Shown here: piece by piece, positions 6,348 to 12,823 of the stretch
Numbering within the stretch: the stretch's first letter is position 1
Layout of the letters: each line of letters starts with the position of its first letter
The notes under the pieces: model-generated
The model's database searches: none
The model's input: the letters and a program-made list of their open reading frames with translations, nothing else
What the model was told of the DNA's origin: nothing
Origin: Halobacteriales archaeon SW_9_67_25
Lineage (GTDB): Archaea; Halobacteriota; Halobacteria; Halobacteriales; Haloarculaceae
Length of the DNA: 13,025 nt
Direction of reading: 5' to 3'
Assembly (NCBI GenBank): GCA_003022745.1
Contig: PXSU01000121.1
Location: 1,652-14,676, forward strand
Program-made: the position numbers and the translations under genes

Positions 6348-9300
6348 ATGGTCGAAACCGAGCGCATCACGGTCGCCGAAGTCAGCGAGGGGCCGCCCGA
6401 GTCAGGTGGCGACGGCGACCCCGGCGAGGCGGTGTCGCTTCCAGTTGTAGAATTACTGACTGGTCGAGGGTTCATTACGGGGAAATCGGGCGCCGGAAAG
6501 AGCATCCTCGAAGGAACACCGGTGTATACTGATTCCGGCCGCAAACCGATAGAGAACGTCGAGCGGGGCGAAAAGGTCCTCTCGCTGAACAAACACACGT
6601 ACGAGCAGGAATTCCGTGCGGTACAGGCGACGATAGAGCACACTGACGACCGACTCCTCCGAGTCACGCTCGAAGACGGTACCGGACTCGTTGGCACCGA
6701 AGACCACAGCTTCCTGACCGCGGACGGACTCGAAATCGTTCCGGTTCGGGGCGATGAACTCGAAGAAGGGATGTGGATGCCCATGGCACGATCCCTCCCG
6801 AGCACGGAGGAAACGCGGGAGATCGATCTCGGCGAGTACGTCGGTGAGGCCAACAACGTTATTATTGAGGGCGACACTATCAGGAGCGGACCGCGAACAG
6901 AAGACCGGACGCTGACCCTGGATTTCGAAACGGGCAAAGAGATCGGGCTGTGTCTGGCCGAAGGGTCCTTCGACAACAACGACACGCTGCAGATCGCCAA
7001 TATCGCTGACGGCGTCCACACCTTTCTCGAAAAACGTGGCTACAACGTCTACGAGAAGACGTGCAACAAGGGGTTCCAGCCGTATGCCCGCTTTCTCCAA
7101 TCGGAGTTCGGAAGCGGATCCGCCGGGAAGCGACTCCCTGGATGGGTGTTCGACGCGCCGGAGCCGTTCCGTGCCGGATTGCTCTCGGGATACTTTGACG
7201 GCGACGGAACCGTCGGCGAGGCCGACGTCACGGCGATAACGAAATCGGAGACACTGCTCGATGGACTCCGGGAACTGCTCAGACAATTTGGCGTCTCGAC
7301 GACAGTTCGGGAGAAGTTCACGTTCTACGACGGCGACAAGCGGCGGTACCAGCGCCTCACGGTCGACTCCTTCGCAATCGACCGATTTGCGGAGGTCGTC
7401 GACCTCAGTGTGTCAGCAAAGGCAGACCGCCTCGAAAATCTCCGCGAGGACCTCGAAAAGGGAGAGCAGTACAACTCGAAGGACATGATCCCGAGCTTCG
7501 GGCCCGTTCTCAACGCCGCAGCCAGGGAGGCGGGCTGGACCGCCAGGGAGAGCGAGCGACGAGACGACAGCGCCTCCGTCCACCATCTCACTCGCCAGCA
7601 GAAGGCGGGCCGTGACACCTACCAGCGACTGGTCGAGGAACTCGACATCGGCGGCCGCGCGAAGGCGTACGGGGAATCGGACATTCAGTGGAAACGGGTC
7701 GTCTCCGTCGAATCCCTGGACGAACAGCGCCGGGTATACGATCTCGATGTCGAACTCAACGACAATTTCATCGCGAACGGTGTGTTTGTCCACAACTCGA
7801 ACACGGCGAGCGTCTTTGTCGAAAAATTACTCGACAACGGCTTCGGGCTGTTGATCGTCGACATCGACGGCGAGTACTACGGCCTGAAGGAGGCGTACGA
7901 GATCCTCCACGCCGGCGCCGACGAGGAGTGTGACGTCCAGGTGACCGAAGACCACGCCGAGAAACTGGCGACGCTGGCCCTGGAAAAGAACGTGCCGATC
8001 ATCCTCGACGTCTCCTCGTTCCTCGACGAGGACGAGGCCGAGGCGGTACTGACGGCGGTAGCGCGACACCTCTTCGCGAAGGCGAAGAAACAGAAACAGC
8101 CGTTCCTGGTGCTCGTCGAGGAGGTCCACGAGTACATCCCCGAGAACGGGTCGGTCGGGGAGTGTGGGAAGATGCTCATCAAGATCGGCAAGCGGGGGCG
8201 CAAACACGGGCTGGGTATCGTGGGCATCAGCCAGCGGCCGGCCGACGTCAAGAAGGACTTCATCACGCAGTGTGACTGGCTGGTCTGGCACCGGCTGACC
8301 TGGGACAACGACACGAACGTCGTCCGGCGGGTGCTCGACGCCGAGTACGCCCGGGCCGTCGAGGACCTGGCGGACGGCGAGGGCTTTCTCATGACTGACT
8401 GGTCGGCGTCGGTCCGGCGGGTGCAGTTCCAGCGCAAGCGGACCTTCGACGCCGGCGCGACGCCCGGGCTGGACGACTTCAAGCGACCCGATCTGAAATC
8501 GGTCAGCGACGACCTCGTCTCCGAACTGGCCGAAATCAGCGAACAGCGCGCGAGCAGGGAGAGCGAGATCGCCGAACTCAAGGCGGAACTCGACCGCAAG
8601 AACTCCCGCATCGCGGAACTCGAACGCGAACTGAAGGATGCCCGCGACCTCCAGCGCATGGCCGACCAGTTCGTCGACGCCCTACTCGGCCACGTCGAGG
8701 GTGCTGCCCCGGGTCGCACCGAGCGCGAACGGGCACGGGGCGGGCACCGGCCCGACGACCGGGGAGACGCGTCCGAGACCCGGACAGGGGCGTCCGGCAT
8801 CCCGGCGACCGGGACGAGCGCCAACGGGGACGCGACGGCGACGACCGGCGAGGCGCCGACCTGGGAGTTCAGCGCCGCGGACGTCCTCGACCGGCTGGAA
8901 TCAGTCGAGGCCGATGCCGTCGCGGATGCGATGTCCGAGACTGTCGCGGACGACCGCGCGGGCGACAACGCGGAGGCCGCACACGCCGGGAACGGAACCG
9001 GGGCGGCCGATGAGAGGGAAGACATCGTCGAGGCCGACGGGGACGACACCGAGTACGGCATCCTGGGCGAGGCCGGCGAGGCAGACATCATCGAGGAGCC
9101 CATCGCGGTGCGGGAACTCAAAGCCGAGATAGCGGGACTGGAGACGACTACGCGGGGCATGCTGGCAGTCTACCGCGAACGGGGGCCGATGACCCCGCCC
9201 GAGGCACACGTCGCCGCGGGCGGCGACGGCGACCGGACGGCGGCCTACGCACACAACAGACAGCTCCGGACGCGGGGGCTGATCGAACACGCCGGGCGCG

Positions 9301-9428
9301 GCCACTACGACTACCGGCTCCGCGAGTTGCTCGAAGAGACCTTCGACGGGCACGCCGACGGCGAGCAGGTCGAGGCCTACGCCCGGAGCGCGGAACAGCA
9401 CGCGCTGACCCCCGACCTCGGGGAGTAG
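6348..9428 (+). CDS. HerA/DUF87-type ATPase, interrupted by an intein
   Basis: Precursor of 1026 residues; 594 after removal of the intein (residues 52-483). The spliced protein has a Walker A motif GKSGAGKS at 45-52 (precursor numbering, with Ser484 taking the place of Ser52), then LLIVDIDGEYY (about 501-511), the Walker B strand FLVLVEEVHEY (586-596, acidic Glu591-Glu592) and a sensor-like SQRPADV (628-634). This order is that of HerA/FtsK-family DNA-translocating ATPases of the DUF87 group. Unlike canonical HerA, there is no room for the N-terminal HAS beta-barrel: the P-loop begins at residue 45. A strongly heptad-like coiled coil (about 718-778) follows the ATPase core, then an acidic low-complexity linker (about 785-915), then a probable winged helix (about 920-1000; TPPEAHVAA and LIEHAGRGHYDYRL). 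No nurA gene is beside it. Its role is unknown; DNA pumping, chromosome handling or repair are guesses. ATG 6348 is preferred over 6330 because of promoter spacing. Confidence 0.85.
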   Translation: MVETERITVAEVSEGPPESGGDGDPGEAVSLPVVELLTGRGFITGKSGAGKSILEGTPVYTDSGRKPIENVERGEKVLSLNKHTYEQEFRAVQATIEHTDDRLLRVTLEDGTGLVGTEDHSFLTADGLEIVPVRGDELEEGMWMPMARSLPSTEETREIDLGEYVGEANNVIIEGDTIRSGPRTEDRTLTLDFETGKEIGLCLAEGSFDNNDTLQIANIADGVHTFLEKRGYNVYEKTCNKGFQPYARFLQSEFGSGSAGKRLPGWVFDAPEPFRAGLLSGYFDGDGTVGEADVTAITKSETLLDGLRELLRQFGVSTTVREKFTFYDGDKRRYQRLTVDSFAIDRFAEVVDLSVSAKADRLENLREDLEKGEQYNSKDMIPSFGPVLNAAAREAGWTARESERRDDSASVHHLTRQQKAGRDTYQRLVEELDIGGRAKAYGESDIQWKRVVSVESLDEQRRVYDLDVELNDNFIANGVFVHNSNTASVFVEKLLDNGFGLLIVDIDGEYYGLKEAYEILHAGADEECDVQVTEDHAEKLATLALEKNVPIILDVSSFLDEDEAEAVLTAVARHLFAKAKKQKQPFLVLVEEVHEYIPENGSVGECGKMLIKIGKRGRKHGLGIVGISQRPADVKKDFITQCDWLVWHRLTWDNDTNVVRRVLDAEYARAVEDLADGEGFLMTDWSASVRRVQFQRKRTFDAGATPGLDDFKRPDLKSVSDDLVSELAEISEQRASRESEIAELKAELDRKNSRIAELERELKDARDLQRMADQFVDALLGHVEGAAPGRTERERARGGHRPDDRGDASETRTGASGIPATGTSANGDATATTGEAPTWEFSAADVLDRLESVEADAVADAMSETVADDRAGDNAEAAHAGNGTGAADEREDIVEADGDDTEYGILGEAGEADIIEEPIAVRELKAEIAGLETTTRGMLAVYRERGPMTPPEAHVAAGGDGDRTAAYAHNRQLRTRGLIEHAGRGHYDYRLRELLEETFDGHADGEQVEAYARSAEQHALTPDLGE
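6501..7796 (+). mobile_element. Intein with LAGLIDADG homing endonuclease in Walker A
   Basis: 432 residues, inserted in frame between Lys51 and the Ser that completes GAGKS. Block A starts with Ser1 (SILEGTPVYT, then KPIENVERGEKVLSLN). Block B has T66-x-x-H69 in GTEDHSFLT. The endonuclease blocks are IGLCLAEGS with acidic Glu154, and LLSGYFDGDG with acidic Asp235; both catalytic acids are present, so nuclease activity is plausible. Block F is RRVYDLDVE, and block G NFIANGVFVHN ends in His431-Asn432, followed by extein Ser+1. All residues needed for class 1 splicing with Ser1 and Ser+1 nucleophiles are intact. Removal rejoins GKSGAGK to SNTASV, an uninterrupted P-loop. The intein looks less GC-rich by eye than the flanking exteins. 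The empty target would read ggaaag then a serine codon and aacacg. Confidence 0.95.
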
Positions 9429-9512
9429 ACCAGCGGACGTGAGGTCTCCCGGCCGGGCCTGTACTGGTCCGCGCCGAGCCGGAGACATCGAAAGGGCGGA
9501 GGTATCCGGCGG

Positions 9513-10157
9513 TTACAGCGGGTCGACGAGCGACTCGAGTGCGGCCCGCGGGTCGTCGGCCTTGGCGACGCCACTCGCCAGCAGGACGCCCTCGGCACCC
9601 AGGTCGGCGGCCGCGACGACGTCCTCGCCGGTCGAGATACCCGCCCCACAGTAGACGTCCACGTCGGGGTCGGCCTCCTCGGCGGCGGCGACGGCGTCCC
9701 GGACAATGTCGGGGTCGGCCTGGCTGACGGGCGTGCCCGTGCCGATGAGTTCCGGTGGCTCGACCGCGACGGCGTCGGGACCCAGCGTTGCAGCTGCGGC
9801 GATCTGGTCGGGGTTGTTCGCACAGACGGCTGTCTCCAGGCCCGCCCGCTCGGCAGCCGCGAGCGCGGCGTTGATGTCGGCCAGTTTCAGCCGGTTCTCG
9901 GAGTGGTTCAACAGCGTGCCCGCCGCGCCGGCGTCCGCGACGGCCTCAGCGAGGGTGCTGCCGGTATGAGAGCCGTGTTCGACAGGGCTGACGTGCTGGC
10001 CCCACGTCTCGACGCCAGTCTCGGCGACCCCCCCGAGGTGGGCCGCCTGCGGTGCGACGCCGACACGGACGCCGGAACTGTCTGCGACTTCGTAGGCCGC
10101 GCGGGCTACCTCAACCGGATCACAGGGATACGCCTTCAGATTGACGAGGACGAACAT
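9513..10157 (-). CDS. tpiA: Triosephosphate isomerase (archaeal type)
   Basis: Interconverts dihydroxyacetone phosphate and glyceraldehyde 3-phosphate in glycolysis and gluconeogenesis; cytoplasmic TIM barrel. 214 residues, the short form typical of archaea (bacterial enzymes are about 250). Catalytic residues seen: Asn6 and Lys8 in VLVNLKAY, His85 in LLNHSENR, Glu133 in [10 protein letters not shown]. The phosphate-binding end is [11 protein letters not shown] and [10 protein letters not shown]. The ATG at 10157 lies directly before the first beta strand and 28 bases after a TATA-like box; upstream in-frame codons (to 10310) are non-conserved and overlap the hisS 3' end. It lies 76 bases downstream of hisS on the same strand but has its own promoter. 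It converges with the ATPase gene, leaving 84 bases in which I see no clear terminator. Confidence 0.96.
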   Translation of the reverse strand: MFVLVNLKAYPCDPVEVARAAYEVADSSGVRVGVAPQAAHLGGVAETGVETWGQHVSPVEHGSHTGSTLAEAVADAGAAGTLLNHSENRLKLADINAALAAAERAGLETAVCANNPDQIAAAATLGPDAVAVEPPELIGTGTPVSQADPDIVRDAVAAAEEADPDVDVYCGAGISTGEDVVAAADLGAEGVLLASGVAKADDPRAALESLVDPL

Positions 10158-10160
10158 ACA

Positions 10161-10179
10161 CTGCCCGGGGACCGGGCAG
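10161..10179. promoter_or_regulatory. Perfect palindrome between tpiA TATA box and start, possible operator
   Basis: ctgcccgg (10161-10168) and ccgggcag (10172-10179) are perfect reverse complements around a 3-base spacer. The element lies 4-22 bases upstream of the tpiA ATG and just downstream of the TATA-like box. A bound repressor there would block transcription initiation. If instead transcribed, it would form a hairpin at the 5' end of the mRNA. An 8-base perfect arm is more than usually expected by chance at such a place, though the GC content weakens this. Confidence 0.4.
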
Positions 10180-10181
10180 GG

Positions 10182-10189
10182 GAAATAGG
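10182..10189 (-). promoter_or_regulatory. tpiA promoter (TATA-like)
   Basis: Minus-strand CCTATTTC is the only AT-rich run in the 76-base hisS-tpiA gap, centred about 28 bases upstream of the ATG. This is the expected spacing for a leaderless haloarchaeal transcript. Confidence 0.5.
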
Positions 10190-10233
10190 TTGCGTGTTGG
10201 TGCGGTCCGACGAGGTCGTCGTCCGTCGGCCGG

Positions 10234-11538
10234 CTACGCGAAATCGTCGTAGGTCGGCCGGTCGTGCTCGCCGGGGAACGCGTCGACGGGCGCAGTCGTC
10301 TGGTCGCCACTCTCCATGTCCTTGACCGTCACCTCGCCGTTCTCGAGGTCGCGTTCGCCCACGATGACGACCGTCTCGGCGTTTACCGAGTCGGCGTACT
10401 CGAGTTGCGCGCCGAAACTCCGGCCCGCGATGTCGGACTCGACGACGTGTCCCCGCCCCCGGAGGTCACGGGCGACCCGGGCCGCCACCTCCCGTGTCTC
10501 CCCGACCTGCAGGACGTAGTAGTCCGTCGCGAGTTCCTCGGCGGGCCAGACACCGGCCCGCTGGCAGAGAAGCGAGAGCGTGGCGTGGCCCGGTGCGACG
10601 CCCACGGCGGGCGTGGGCTGGCCGCCGAAGCCCTCGATGAGGTCGTCGTACCGGCCGCCGCCGAACACCGACCGCGAGACATCGCCCGTCGAGTCGAAAC
10701 ACTCGAAGACCACGCCGGTGTAGTAGTCCAGCCCGCGGGCGGTCGTCAGCGAGAGCGTGCAGTACTCCCGGACGCCGAAATCGGCCGTCGCGTCCAGCAC
10801 GGCCTGCAGATTCTCGACCGCCTCGGCGACCCGCTCTGTCCCCGCGAAGGCGGTCAGTTCGTCGAGGCGGTCCTCGGGGATCTCCAAGAGGCCGTCGAAC
10901 TCCGCGGCCTGGGCGTCTGTCAGGCCCGCCGATTCCAGCAGGGCGAAGTACTCGTCGGCCTCGACCTTGGCGCGCTTGTCGACCGCGCGGACGGCCGCCT
11001 GGGTGTCGACGTCGGCCTCGAAGGTCTCCAGCAGGCCCCCGAGGATGTTCCGATGAGAGACCCGAAAGACGAAATCCCCGGCGGTCAGTCCGAGGTCGGT
11101 CAGGGCGTCGGCGGCCACCGCGAGTATCTCGGCGTCGGCAGCGGGGTCGGCCGACCCGAAGATGTCGACGTTGGTCTGGTAGAACTCCCGGAATCGGCCC
11201 TGCTGGGGCTCCTCGTAGCGCCAGAACGGGCGCGTCGAGACCCACTTGACGGGTTTGGCGAGTTCCTGCCCCCTGGCGACGAACATCCGCGCCACCGTCG
11301 GGGTCAGTTCCGGCGTCAGCGCCACCTGGCGGCCACCCCGGTCCTCGAAGGCGTACAGTTCCTCGAGGATTTCCTCGCCGCTCTTGTCGGCGTACATCGC
11401 TGCGGGTTCGAGCGCGGGCGTGCCGACCTCGCGGAAGCCATAGCAGTGGGCCGCCGCCTCGACGGTGTCGATGACCTGCCGGCGGGCCCCCATTTCCTCC
11501 GGATAGAAGTCCCGGAAGCCCTTGATGCGGTCGTACAT
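10234..11538 (-). CDS. hisS: Histidyl-tRNA synthetase
   Basis: Charges tRNA-His with histidine; class II synthetase, cytoplasmic. 434 residues, a normal length. N-terminal [16 protein letters not shown] matches the family start. Motif 2 is [20 protein letters not shown] (residues 102-121) and the histidine-specific motif is RGLDYYTG (268-275), whose Arg268 corresponds to the catalytic Arg259 of the E. coli enzyme. GGGRYDDL (293-300) precedes motif 3. Motif 3, [10 protein letters not shown] (312-321), lacks the arginine found in the bacterial GLER sequence. The C-terminal anticodon-binding domain (about 335-425) contains [19 protein letters not shown] and VTVKDMESG. The ATG at 11538 is chosen over the in-frame ATG at 11598 because it begins the conserved N-terminus and has a TATA-like box 28 bases upstream. 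Divergent from the osmC-like gene. Confidence 0.96.
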   Translation of the reverse strand: MYDRIKGFRDFYPEEMGARRQVIDTVEAAAHCYGFREVGTPALEPAAMYADKSGEEILEELYAFEDRGGRQVALTPELTPTVARMFVARGQELAKPVKWVSTRPFWRYEEPQQGRFREFYQTNVDIFGSADPAADAEILAVAADALTDLGLTAGDFVFRVSHRNILGGLLETFEADVDTQAAVRAVDKRAKVEADEYFALLESAGLTDAQAAEFDGLLEIPEDRLDELTAFAGTERVAEAVENLQAVLDATADFGVREYCTLSLTTARGLDYYTGVVFECFDSTGDVSRSVFGGGRYDDLIEGFGGQPTPAVGVAPGHATLSLLCQRAGVWPAEELATDYYVLQVGETREVAARVARDLRGRGHVVESDIAGRSFGAQLEYADSVNAETVVIVGERDLENGEVTVKDMESGDQTTAPVDAFPGEHDRPTYDDFA

Positions 11539-11561
11539 GCCCCGGGATTCGGAGAGGGCGC

Positions 11562-11570
11562 GTTTGAAAG
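11562..11570 (-). promoter_or_regulatory. hisS promoter (TATA-like)
   Basis: Minus-strand CTTTCAAAC, about 28 bases upstream of the hisS ATG at 11538, is AT-rich in a GC-rich surround. Its position supports the shorter hisS start. A 10-base palindrome, ggccgcggcc (11582-11591), lies between this box and the opposing osmC promoter; GC-only palindromes of this size are weak evidence of a binding site. Confidence 0.5.
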
Positions 11571-11623
11571 CTTCCTTCGGCGGCCGCGGCCGGCGCACAG
11601 AGTCGCTGGGGGGCAGAAGACAG

Positions 11624-11632
11624 AACTATAAG
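11624..11632 (+). promoter_or_regulatory. Promoter of the OsmC-family gene (TATA box)
   Basis: aactataag is a good TATA box, centred about 32 bases upstream of the ATG at 11660. It is one of the clearest promoters in the window and, with the hisS box 55-60 bases away, makes this 121-base gap a divergent promoter region. Confidence 0.55.
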
Positions 11633-11659
11633 TGCCGGTCGGACAAACGCGTAGACGCA

Positions 11660-12079
11660 ATGCCTACCAGTTCAGCCGAAGCCACGTGGAACGGTGCGCT
11701 CAAGGACGGCGAGGGGACGGTCGGTCTCGGGAGCGGTGCCTACGAGGGGCCGTACAGCTTCGCCTCCCGGTTCCAGGACGGCGACGGCACCAACCCCGAG
11801 GAACTCATCGGTGCCGCGGAGGCCGGCTGTTACGCGATGGCCTTCGCGAACATGCTCGACGAGGAGGGCTACACACCCGAGAGCGTCCACGCCGAGGCCG
11901 TCGTGACGCTGGACGCCGAGACCCTGGAGATCACGACCGTCGACCTGACCGTGGAGGCGACGGTCCCGGACATCGACGAGGACGCGTTCCAGGAGCTGGC
12001 CAACCAGGCCAAGGAGGGCTGTCCGGTCTCGAAGGTACTGGCCGGGGCCGACATCACGCTCGACGCGACGCTGGCGTAG
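11660..12079 (+). CDS. OsmC-family peroxiredoxin-like protein
   Basis: 139 residues, the usual size of OsmC/Ohr proteins, which reduce organic or lipid hydroperoxides with a cysteine pair. Seen: Arg37 in FASRFQDG, Glu47-Glu48 in NPEELIGAAEAGC, the first cysteine Cys57 in AGCYAMAF, and the second cysteine Cys121 in EGCPVSKVLAG. This matches the Arg-Glu-Cys-Cys set of E. coli-type OsmC, so peroxidase activity is likely. The motifs and N-terminal ATWNG fit the OsmC branch better than Ohr. The ATG at 11660 is supported by a TATA box about 32 bases upstream. It converges, 40 bases apart, on a winged-helix regulator gene. The adjacency suggests but does not show that the regulator has a link to oxidative or osmotic stress. 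Confidence 0.9.
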   Translation: MPTSSAEATWNGALKDGEGTVGLGSGAYEGPYSFASRFQDGDGTNPEELIGAAEAGCYAMAFANMLDEEGYTPESVHAEAVVTLDAETLEITTVDLTVEATVPDIDEDAFQELANQAKEGCPVSKVLAGADITLDATLA

Positions 12080-12119
12080 CGCCGGGGTGCCCGCACCGGG
12101 CGTCGTATCGTTTCGAGGG

Positions 12120-12770
12120 TTACTCGCCCAGCGACCAGCGACTGCCGTCCCGGACGACGACGCCGCGGGATGCGAGGCCGTCGAGAACCTCCTCGACGAG
12201 GGGCGGCGGCGCGTCGACGAGACGGCTCAACTGCTCGGTATCGGCCTCCTCGTCGGCCAGCACCGCGAGCAGGTCCGTCACCAGTCGCGGGTCCGCGTCC
12301 CCGATCTCCTCGGCGATCCGCTCGCGGACGTCGGCGAGCCGGCCCTGGACCCACCGCTGGGCCAGCGAGAGTTCGTTCTCGAGTTCCTCGAGTCGCCGGA
12401 GCGTCTCGGCCGTCTCCGAGAGGTCCGCCGTCCGGTCGGTTTCGATCTCGATGCTCAGGTACCGACAGGAGGCCATGTCGACGCCGGAACTGGCCGGGTA
12501 GGCGCTTTTCGTCCCGAAGTTGTAGGGGGAGACGCTCACCTCCAGCCGGAGGTTCCGCGAGATGGAGAAGTACTTGCGCCGCCTGTCGTCTGTCCGGCTC
12601 TCGACCAGTCCCGCCTCCTCCAGTTTGCGGAGGTGGTCGATGACGGCCTTCGGGCTCACGCCGAGATACTCACTGATCTCCGTGACGTAGCAGGGTTTGC
12701 GTGCGAGCAGACGGAGGATGCGCCGCCTGTTCGCGTTCCCCAGCAGGTCCAGTAAGTCGGCGGAATCCAT
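12120..12770 (-). CDS. Winged-helix transcription regulator, ArsR-like
   Basis: 216 residues. The N-terminal winged helix-turn-helix (about residues 3-75) reads LLGNANRRRILRLLA, then VTEISEYLGVSPKAVIDHLRKLEEAGLV with the recognition helix near 39-51, then a basic wing (SRTDDRRRKYFSI). The middle (75-110) is probably beta-rich. It is followed by a predicted coiled coil (about 115-155), and a second helix-turn-helix-like segment at about 165-214 (TEQLSRLVDAPPPLVEEVLDGL, wing at GVVVRDGSRWSL). The coiled coil suggests dimerisation. Cys27 sits at the start of the HTH and another Cys lies near residue 102; a redox role is possible but unsupported. I do not recognise a named family member. It converges on the OsmC-like gene. 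The start at 12770 has a TATA-like box about 27 bases upstream. Confidence 0.85.
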   Translation of the reverse strand: MDSADLLDLLGNANRRRILRLLARKPCYVTEISEYLGVSPKAVIDHLRKLEEAGLVESRTDDRRRKYFSISRNLRLEVSVSPYNFGTKSAYPASSGVDMASCRYLSIEIETDRTADLSETAETLRRLEELENELSLAQRWVQGRLADVRERIAEEIGDADPRLVTDLLAVLADEEADTEQLSRLVDAPPPLVEEVLDGLASRGVVVRDGSRWSLGE

Positions 12771-12790
12771 TCACCTCATGTAATCAACGC

Positions 12791-12802
12791 TGATACAAAA
12801 AC
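12791..12802 (-). promoter_or_regulatory. Promoter of the winged-helix regulator gene
   Basis: Minus-strand GTTTTTGTATCA is centred about 27 bases upstream of the ATG at 12770. Just before the start is ATGAGGTGAATG: a two-codon reading frame (ATG AGG TGA) abuts the true ATG, and its AGGTGA is too close to act as a ribosome-binding site, so leaderless translation is more likely. Confidence 0.5.
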
Positions 12803-12823
12803 GTGTGCACGACCGGTCGGTGA

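Noticed and set aside
7877..9160. 427-codon minus-strand Ser/Arg-rich frame opposite the ATPase
   Set aside because: Composition is that of a shadow frame, and the plus strand holds Walker B, the sensor motif and the coiled coil.
6348..9428. HerA-NurA or other multi-gene defence island centred on the ATPase
   Set aside because: No nuclease, methylase, SIR2 or other effector gene lies beside it; the neighbours are heme, glycolysis and tRNA-charging genes.
11539..11598. Longer hisS start at 11598
   Set aside because: The added 20 residues are Arg/Pro-rich and not conserved, and a TATA-like box at 11562-11570 would lie inside the coding region.
10264..11631. 455-codon plus-strand frame opposite hisS
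   Set aside because: Mirror of the GC-rich third codon positions of hisS; no recognisable domain and the hisS frame is certain.
12080..12119. Bidirectional terminator between the OsmC-like gene and the regulator
   Set aside because: ggtgc-cc-gcacc gives a 5-base stem with a 2-base loop and no clear T-run. Too weak to call in this GC content.
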